DNA of 64,000 nucleotides from Undaria pinnatifida (Eukaryota > Sar > Phaeophyceae > Laminariales > Alariaceae): NCBI GenBank assembly GCA_012845835.1, contig JABAKD010000001.1, positions 12,049,501-12,113,500 of the forward strand, in the 5' to 3' direction. Position 1 is the first letter of the stretch. Each line of letters begins with the position of its first letter. This document shows, piece after piece, positions 57,461 to 64,000 of this stretch. The position numbers were made by a program, and so were the translations under genes. Under the pieces are notes generated by a model that had not been told where the DNA came from, made no database searches, and worked only from the letters and a program-made list of their open reading frames with translations.

Positions 57461-58904
57461 ATATGCCCTTTCGGTTACGTCATCTCGATGACAGAAATCG
57501 AGCAATGCTGCGTTTCATCCTTTACGAAATACGCAATTCACTGCGTTGTTGTTGTTGTTCTCACATTAGCTCGCATAATCAAGCCCGTGGTCACAGGACA
57601 GGCACCAGTCACTGTGGAGCTAAAGGAATACCCCAGGGAAAAACACAAATAAGCCAAAGAAAGGTGGTACACGCATATATCACAGCTGACGTAATTCATG
57701 CCTCCACGCCAGAAACATATAAGAAGTGAAAAATCGGGAGTCAGCCTACGATGGGCCAGGTCGTACTGGTGCATACGTCTTCCCACTACTCGTGCCTGGA
57801 AAAAAAATTATACCACTTGCAACCCAGGAAAGACTACCACGCGTATATTACACGTAGTACCTATCGCTACGCACACGTACATCAGACGCAAATCAATTTT
57901 ATGCCACTGGCGGCCGAAATCAAGGTCTTGGGCTCGCTTCATTGAGCGGGCGGTGTCAGCCGCCGGAACCCTTGTACTGGTTACCAATACCACCTGGTGC
58001 AAGCAAGCACGTACAAAAGTACTTGGTATTATTCTGCACGGAAATTTCATACCCATACATACGAAGATGGACACCCCGAGCTGACCGAGCTCCCAGCGAA
58101 GAGGTTGTCGCTGGATGAGCCCCCTCCCCCCTCGGGGGTCATGAGGTATCATCCAACCCGACACTACCAACTAGCGACAGGGGCAGCAAAGTGGAATAAT
58201 AACACTCTTAATAGTCTACATACATACGAGTACAATACGCTACGTGCGTTTACTAACTCTTACAACGAGTACTAGACTAGATTAATATTTTGAATGCAGT
58301 GGAACCGTATCGTATTTTGGGGTCGGACATGTAAACACGTGCGCGTGCCAATGTTTTGTTGAGCGCATCTCGTTGCAGCGTGCGGGAGTGCAGCCGTGAA
58401 AAGCAGGCTGGCTCGGCGGGTTATGTGCTACTGCTATTCCCGCAACGTTCTAGTACCACCCACCTTGACCAGTAGAAGGCCTTCGAAACTGAAAACAGTT
58501 TTCAACGTGGGTGAGTGTGCGTGTGTGATCACCATCGGTTGCAGGAAATCGTTTTTGTTTAACATTGCTCGGCGTTTTGGTGCGAATCGACCACGCGCAC
58601 ACCTACGATACCGCCTGTCAGCTGTACGACTCGAAGCATGTAGTATACGCGCGCGTGCAGTTTCCTAGTGCTGGTTGGTTGATTTGGTGAATTTTTCGTA
58701 AGTCATCTAGTACTTAGTCTAATATAATAACTACCTGGTATTATTTTTGTAGTTGGTGGCAGGTCTTCCTTGCTTGGTATAATACGTAACATCAATATTT
58801 CCTGCCGCGACGACGTATTATAGGTACAGCAGTACTACAGCAGTTAGTCGTAGTGTGTGTTTTCTTCACCACGTTACACTATTAGCCTGTTATTTTTATG
58901 GCTT
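57461..58904. other. Anonymous stretch
   Basis: A further SINE B-like end (CCCGTGGTCACAGGACAGG) lies at 57,583. Otherwise I see no gene or shared repeat. Confidence 0.4.
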
Positions 58905-59392
58905 GTCATGGGTCTACGCTGGTCGGGCAGCCCGGGGTTGGGCCGGGCGGGATCGACTGGCCCTGCCCGGCCAACTATTCTTGATTTAATAGGCCCGGTC
59001 CGACCCATCAATTTTTTACTTCAAGGGCCGCAGCCCGGCCGGGCCCGTCAAGTTTATATTCAGTGGGCCGCGGCCCGGCCCGGCCCATAATATTTTTATA
59101 GGGCGAGCCGCGGCCAGGCCCGGCCCTTCATTGTTTTAGAGGATGGGTCATGGCCCGGCCCAGCCCAACATGTAAAACGTTTTAAATTTTCAGAAGCCGG
59201 GCTGCGGCCTGGCCCGGCCCGTCAGCTCTTTCAGAGAATGGGCCGAGACCCGGCCCATCATTGGTTCAAATTTGTCGGCCCGGCCCGGTCCAGCAGATAG
59301 GTGACATTCGCAGCGAGGCCTGTGAGTCACGGGTTCCATCTATATGGGCCGACCCGTGGATTTGAAGGGCGGCCCATTTGTTACCCCTGACA
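58905..59392. repeat. GGCCCGGCCC minisatellite
   Basis: Units of about 50-60 bp pair a GGGCCGCGGCCCGGCCCGGC-type core with an AT-rich spacer (AATATTTTTATAGGG and similar). Roughly eight units are present. It is related in wording to the dispersed GGCCCG elements at 10.5, 20.2 and 37.0 kb. Confidence 0.85.
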
Positions 59393-59429
59393 AATGTGCA
59401 CGCTGACGTTATATTTTTATCTTGAAAAA

Positions 59430-60645
59430 ACGAACTACAGTACTCCAAGCTGTGAGAGATCGAAAATCAATGTTGTCGAAACTCATATTTGCAAGCTGTG
59501 TGTCCTCATTAATTGTTGTCGTTGTTGTTGTTGTTGTTGTTGTCTTTGTTGTTGTTTTTGTTGTTGTTTTTGCTGTTGTTGTTGTTGTCTCACATAAACT
59601 CTTGTAAAAAATCTAGAGTCCGTGGTCACACAAAGGTGCTGGAGCCCTAGGAAGATCCGAAAAACCGAAATTCGTCCGGGAAATACTACGCTTTCCCGCC
59701 TAACGCACGATATGAAGAAGGCGTACAAGTGAAAAAGCACAATGTGCAAACTGAACTCACATGGGTTCCGGGTATCCACTCAACTACAGCATAGAGTTCT
59801 CCCGTTCCAACAACTAACGAACTCGCTGCTACAAACTACAGCGGTTGGGCTGCCTGCACCGTACGAACCGCGCGGCGATCGTGAGCACAGACGAACGCGC
59901 CTGCTGTCTGGAGTGCTGTCAGCGTGACGACCCTATTGGTCGGCGACTCCCCTTGGAACTACGCCGTTGTAGCTCGTACCGGGGTCAACAGGGTGATGTT
60001 GGTGAGTGTGTAGGCTGAAACTATAAAAACCCGTTTTTTAGGGGGATAAAATCTGATAGCTAGCTGTGGAATGAAATGCATCAGTTTATCAGGTGTATCA
60101 TGTAAGTCGTATAACCGAGGTATTACCGGTGAGGGGAGGGCGGAGTTTTTAAGGGCGTCGGCGCCTGGGTTTGAACAAGAGGGAGCGCGCGGGGGGGGGG
60201 GGGGGGGGGGGGGCAACTCATTGAATCTGTGCGCGGAAACTATAAATAAATCCTCTAAGGGGACAAATCTCACGGACGTGGAAGGAATGCATCAGTTCAC
60301 CAAGTATATCCCGTAAGTCGTACAACCAGCGAGGAGACGGCGGAGTGTTCGAAGGCCGGGGGCGGTGGAAGGGGGATTTCCAACAGCTTTATTTTAGTCG
60401 AATCACGTATATCCTGTGAGTCGTACAACCAGTGAGGTGAGGCCGGAGTGTTCGAAGGGGTGATATATATTAAAATCATCCTGTTGACCCTGATAGCTAC
60501 ACTGTAGTTGTAAGGGGAGTCGCCGACCTATATCCTTAATGAGGACACACAACTCGTAATGCGCGCGATCGGAGTATCACACACAGCTTGCAAAGATGAG
60601 TTTCGACGAAATCTTCGATCTCACAGAGCTGGAGTGTATTTTCAT
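59430..60645. mobile_element. Foldback element, diverged copy
   Basis: Left-arm words (CTCCAAGCTGTGAGAGATCG, CTCATATTTGCAAGCTGTGT) appear at 59,443-59,510. The arm resumes at 59,938 (GGTCGGCGACTCCCCTTGGA). The right arm at 60,475-60,642 ends CAGAGCTGGAGTGTATTTTC. A TTG tract and unrelated sequence (59,518-59,930) interrupt the left arm. Confidence 0.78.
59514..59590 (+). repeat. (TTG)n microsatellite, about 75 bp
   Basis: TTG repeats with TTT and TCT interruptions, inside the left arm of the foldback copy. Confidence 0.93.
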
Positions 60646-60739
60646 TTTTTATAATATTTATATAATGTAATATGGTACCACAAGGGTACCATGATGTATT
60701 CATTAGACTACAATTTGTCCTATTCTTTTTTTTTTGTAA

Positions 60740-60917
60740 TCTCATTTTTTATCTTCGCACACTGCTCTCGCGCCCCCTCCCAGTAGTGACTCTGATCCGG
60801 GGTCTATTCCCGTATATCCATGCCTTCATTTTTTTTGCGAGAATAATTCAGAATTTTCTTCCCTCGTCGACCGACGTCGAATTGGGCCAACCCACGCTGC
60901 AAAGCGCTCTCAACATC
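60740..60917 (-). mobile_element. SINE family A, body fragment
   Basis: CCTCCCAGTAGTGACTCTGA, TTTTTTTGCGAGAATAATTC, CCTCGTCGACCGACGTCGAA and CCACGCTGCAAAGCGCTCTC match the body of the 3.9-4.25 kb copy. The end runs into the (GAT)n tract. Confidence 0.8.
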
Positions 60918-60959
<42 letters not shown>

Positions 60960-60960
60960 C

Positions 60961-61049
<89 letters not shown>

Positions 61050-61050
61050 C

Positions 61051-61085
<35 letters not shown>
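60918..61085 (+). repeat. (GAT)n microsatellite, about 165 bp
   Basis: Nearly perfect GATGAT with two GAC interruptions. Poly-Met and poly-His frames here are artefacts. A T tract follows at 61,096-61,123. Confidence 0.97.
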
Positions 61086-61086
<1 letters not shown>

Positions 61087-61129
61087 CCATTTTTGCTTTT
61101 TTTTTTTTTTTTTTTTTTTTTTTCAGCAC

Positions 61130-61420
61130 ACTTTCACTTTCCAGCTTCTGGACAAGCCGTGGTCACAGGTGTCATCCCTTCTCCTCCCCGGTACTTGCCT
61201 TGAATTTTTATCGCGCATAGGGTTCAGCAGTCCCACTGCTCGTCGATTGTTCATCGAATATTGCTAACTCACGCTCTCGCGCTTTCCGCAAGTCAATTTG
61301 TCCACAAGAAAAAGTCCCAACGAATTTATACGAGTATGCACTCGGCGGGGCTCGAACTCACGAAACTGACCTATACCAGGCTCGAAGATAACCTGATACG
61401 CCACCGGGGCGACCGGTTTT
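61130..61420 (-). mobile_element. tRNA-derived SINE, family B, near full length
   Basis: The reverse complement starts CCGGTCGCCCCGGTGGCGTA, has B-box-like GAGTTCGAGCC, and ends CCTGTGACCACGGCTTGTCC. It is collinear with 49,047-49,325. Confidence 0.85.
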
Positions 61421-61439
61421 ACTTTGTTGCAAATACATT

Positions 61440-61560
61440 CAAAATCTTGCTATCATACAACGCCATGACGATGGTGGGAATCGAGCGCAAGGACCACAGC
61501 GCTACAAAATGGTAGTATTCGAGGGTAACCACTAGACCATCGAGGCGACCGGCTTCAGTC
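61440..61560 (-). mobile_element. SINE family A, tRNA-like head
   Basis: The reverse complement GCCGGTCGCCTCGATGGTCT, then AGTGGTTACCCTCGA and a B-box-like GCTCGATTCCCACC, matches the family A head at 4,180-4,256. Confidence 0.8.
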
Positions 61561-61679
61561 AGATTATTACCACAGGTATTATACCTGGCATAAAGTTTTA
61601 AACCGATTCGTAGAGTTTTTATATATTTCAGGATTACCCTTCCCCCCCCTCCCATCGGGGCCATCCACTCCTTGTTTTG

Positions 61680-62445
61680 TTCTCTCGCGCCGCCCTACCT
61701 AAAATCAAAATTTGCCAGAGTAATAAACACTACCAGACATATGATATCACCTCTTTACCTTTCTCGCCATCCATGCCGTAGCTCCAATTCATAATACCCC
61801 CCCCTCCCCAAATGCCCCCTCCTTTCCCAACACCCGCACCATCGCCTAGCACCACGCGCATAGCAAGCTCCGAACAGATACACATTTATGCGACCTAAAA
61901 AAACTGTTGGAAATCCCCCCCCCCCCCCCCCCCCTTTCGAACGCTCCACCCTCTCCTTACCGGTTGTACGACTTACAGGATATACGTCATAAGCTGATGC
62001 ATTCCTTCCACAACCGTCGGATTTATCCCCTTAAAGGATTTGTAGTTTCCGCGCACAGATTAAGTTGCCCCCGCCCGTCCTCCCCCCCCCCCCCCCCCGC
62101 CCCCTTTTGTTCAAGCCCCGGCCCCCACGCCCTTCAAAACTCCGCCCTCCCTTCACCGGTTATACGACTTACAGGATACATCTGATAAACTGATGCATTT
62201 TCCTTCCACAACTGCCAGATTTTGTCCTCGTCAAAAACGAGTTTTATAGTTTCCGCGCACAGACTGCCCAATATCACCCTGTTGACCCTGGTACATGCTA
62301 TACCGTAGTTCAAAGGGCAGTCGCCGACCTGTATCCTTAATGAGGACAAACCCAGTAATAAGCGCGATCGGAGTATCACGCATAGTTTGCCAAGAAGATG
62401 AGTTTCGACGAAATCATCGATCTCACAGCTGGTGTGTGTGTGTTT
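61680..62445 (-). mobile_element. Foldback element, right half
   Basis: Contains the internal words (CGCACCATCGCCTAGCACCA, ATTTATCCCCTTAAAGGATT) and a right arm (TTTTATAGTTTCCGCGCACA, GGCAGTCGCCGACCTGTATC, GATCGGAGTATCACGCATAG, ATCGATCTCACAGCTGGTGT). The left arm is missing. Confidence 0.8.
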
Positions 62446-63490
62446 AGACTAGAATATATATTTTATTTCAAGATCTACTATTATCATTATTATTCGTATT
62501 TTAGCTGCTTCCGGCCCATGAGGCACACGCATCCGTTGCCTATTCAGTTTGCTCCATCAACCAGCAAATAAATGCCCGGTCCGATGGATCATGCCCCATC
62601 TGGTGTACCACCACCTCCTTCTGTTGTGGGGACGCCCACACAAGCACCAGCAGCAGCACCTGACCTGCTGCTGCGATACCCGCTCCTGTTTTAATAACAG
62701 CTGCGATGCTGAAACGCCTGCACCTTCCTGCTATTATTATCGATGCTTTATCCGAAGAGAACAAAGATAACGCTAGTTATCTTTTCTTTGTGGCGGCTTC
62801 CCATGCGACAGCAGCAGCGGTAGCAGCAACAGCAGCAGCAGCCTTCATTCCTGATTCGAGAACGACACACAAAGGGTGAATGCCGCTGCTGCTAATTTCG
62901 GCCAAACGATGCCCACTACCGTCTTGCCTGCTGTTCTGCACTACTACTTCGCGACGTTTTCACCGACGGTTCCGTCCGGGCTGGGCCATCGACAAGAACA
63001 TCAAATCCTGCCTGAAGCGCCGATAAAGAAGTGAGCCTTTCCTGTAGACTCACAATGAACGGTACCAACGCTTTGATCAGACATATGCAGAAGGATATCG
63101 AAGCAGAGTGGAAGTTGGTTGTCACCACGAGGAGCAGATTGGCACACAGGAAAAGGGTCAGCGCGCAGAGGCGCGCTTTTCGAGGCATCTGGTGGGTATT
63201 AATTGTGAAAATCGCGCTCCTAATAATTTATTTGGAGAAAGTCGGCAAGAGATTCCTGGCTGGATGCAGATCTCGACCGAGACACAAGTTGTGGATACTC
63301 TCAAGTAGAGAATACGGCATAGCGTTAATAGATGTCGTTCCGATATGAAACCGACTAATCTTGTCTCAGTTCATCTTTTGCTAAAAATATCGTAGGAACC
63401 TTTTATTTGTTGTTATTTTTCATTACTTTTCCGTTGTTAGATTGTTGTGGTGTCTTTCTTTGCCCATCCTTATTTCGTTTTTCTCGCTTG
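62446..63490. other. Anonymous stretch with short open frames and CAG tracts
   Basis: CAG/GCA triplets occur at about 62,650-62,670 and 62,805-62,845. Overlapping frames at 62,916-63,188 (-, hydrophobic N-terminus MPRKARLCALTLFLCANLLL) and 63,031-63,348 (+) look neither clearly coding nor clearly random. No family is recognised. Confidence 0.25.
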
Positions 63491-63860
63491 CAAGCCGGTC
63501 ACCCCGGTGGTCTTCTAGTGGTTACCCTCGAGCACAGCTAGCGTTGGTCCTTGAGTTCAATCCCCACCGTGCGTGACGAGATTTTGAATTTATTTGCAGC
63601 AATGCAAAAAATAAAAAAAAACATCGGCAGCTAGCTGTTGTTGAGAGTGCCCGTCAGCGTGGGTGGGCCAAATTCGACGCGAGTCGACGAGGGAGAAAAA
63701 CGCCGAATTGTTCTCGCGATGACAAGTAAATGAAAGCACGCACCGTGGCGAGGATGGGGGGAGGAGGGCCCGCTATGTGACCCTGGGTCTGAGTTACCAC
63801 TGGGAGATAGCGCGAGAGCAGTGCGAGGATAACACAGATGGGATGAACAAAAAATATACT
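63491..63860 (+). mobile_element. tRNA-derived SINE, family A, full copy
   Basis: The head is AAGCCGGTCACCCCGGTGGT, then TTCTAGTGGTTACCCTCGAG. The B-box-like segment is TTGAGTTCAATCCCCACCGT. The body is GAGAGTGCCCGTCAGCGTGG, TTCGACGCGAGTCGACGAGG and GACCCTGGGTCTGAGTTACC. It is collinear with the reversed copy at 3,945-4,256. Confidence 0.85.
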
Positions 63861-63947
63861 TAGTATAAAAAATTGTACCTGGTAAAAGCGTTGATGGGGT
63901 GTGTTTGGTGTACTTGTCACGTCAAGCGGTGTAGATACTACTATACT

Positions 63948-64000
63948 ACTGCCGGTCGCCCGGGTATTGTAATGGTTGCCCTCGAAGGCCGCTAGCGTTG
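63948..64000 (+). mobile_element. SINE family A head, cut by the window end
   Basis: CTGCCGGTCGCCCGGGTATT, then TAATGGTTGCCCTCGA and GCTAGCGTTG, matches the first 50 bp of the copy at 63,491. Confidence 0.72.

Noticed and set aside
60848-61267. Poly-His and poly-Met ORFs
   Set aside because: Artefacts of the (GAT)n microsatellite and T tract.

Overview
This is a eukaryotic genomic window. It has long introns with GT-AG borders, two multi-exon genes, and a dense load of non-coding mobile elements and simple repeats. There are no bacterial operons or ribosome binding sites. The intron-rich genes, the splice style (GTGAGT donors, pyrimidine-rich acceptors) and the repeat load fit a stramenopile, most likely a brown alga. 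That assignment is an inference; nothing in the window names the species.

Left half, + strand (about 0.3-26.5 kb): the C-terminal part of a histidine acid phosphatase gene (histidine phosphatase superfamily, clade 2) that starts upstream of the window. I reconstruct twelve exons whose reading phases match at all eleven junctions. They give 485 residues: the end of the phosphatase fold, one transmembrane helix, and an unusually long Ser/Gly/Asp-rich tail. The expected catalytic His-Asp pair reads His-Tyr. The gene's introns are up to 9.3 kb long and hold (TTG)n tracts, a degenerate hairpin-bearing satellite (19.5-23.1 kb), other minisatellites, MITEs and tRNA-derived SINEs.

Middle, - strand (45,114 down to 33,437): a complete eight-exon SMP-30/gluconolactonase/regucalcin-like gene of 334 residues. 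All phases match, there is an in-frame stop just upstream of the ATG, and the three expected metal ligands are present. It is convergent with the phosphatase gene. About 6.9 kb of repeats and anonymous sequence separates the two stop codons. Degenerate copies of its first exon lie just upstream (45.2-46.1 kb).

Right third (46-64 kb): no confirmed host gene. It holds a degenerate hAT transposon with terminal inverted repeats and a BED-finger-like ORF (47,145-48,460). It also holds two tRNA-derived SINE families, a palindromic cluster carrying tRNA T-arm-like segments, foldback elements with arms of several hundred bases, a 353-bp tandem duplication, a GGCCCGG-rich minisatellite and a (GAT)n tract. 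The two genes have no obvious functional link. The most novel material is the repeat families: the foldback element, the hairpin satellite, the tRNA-half repeats and the duplicated first-exon relics.
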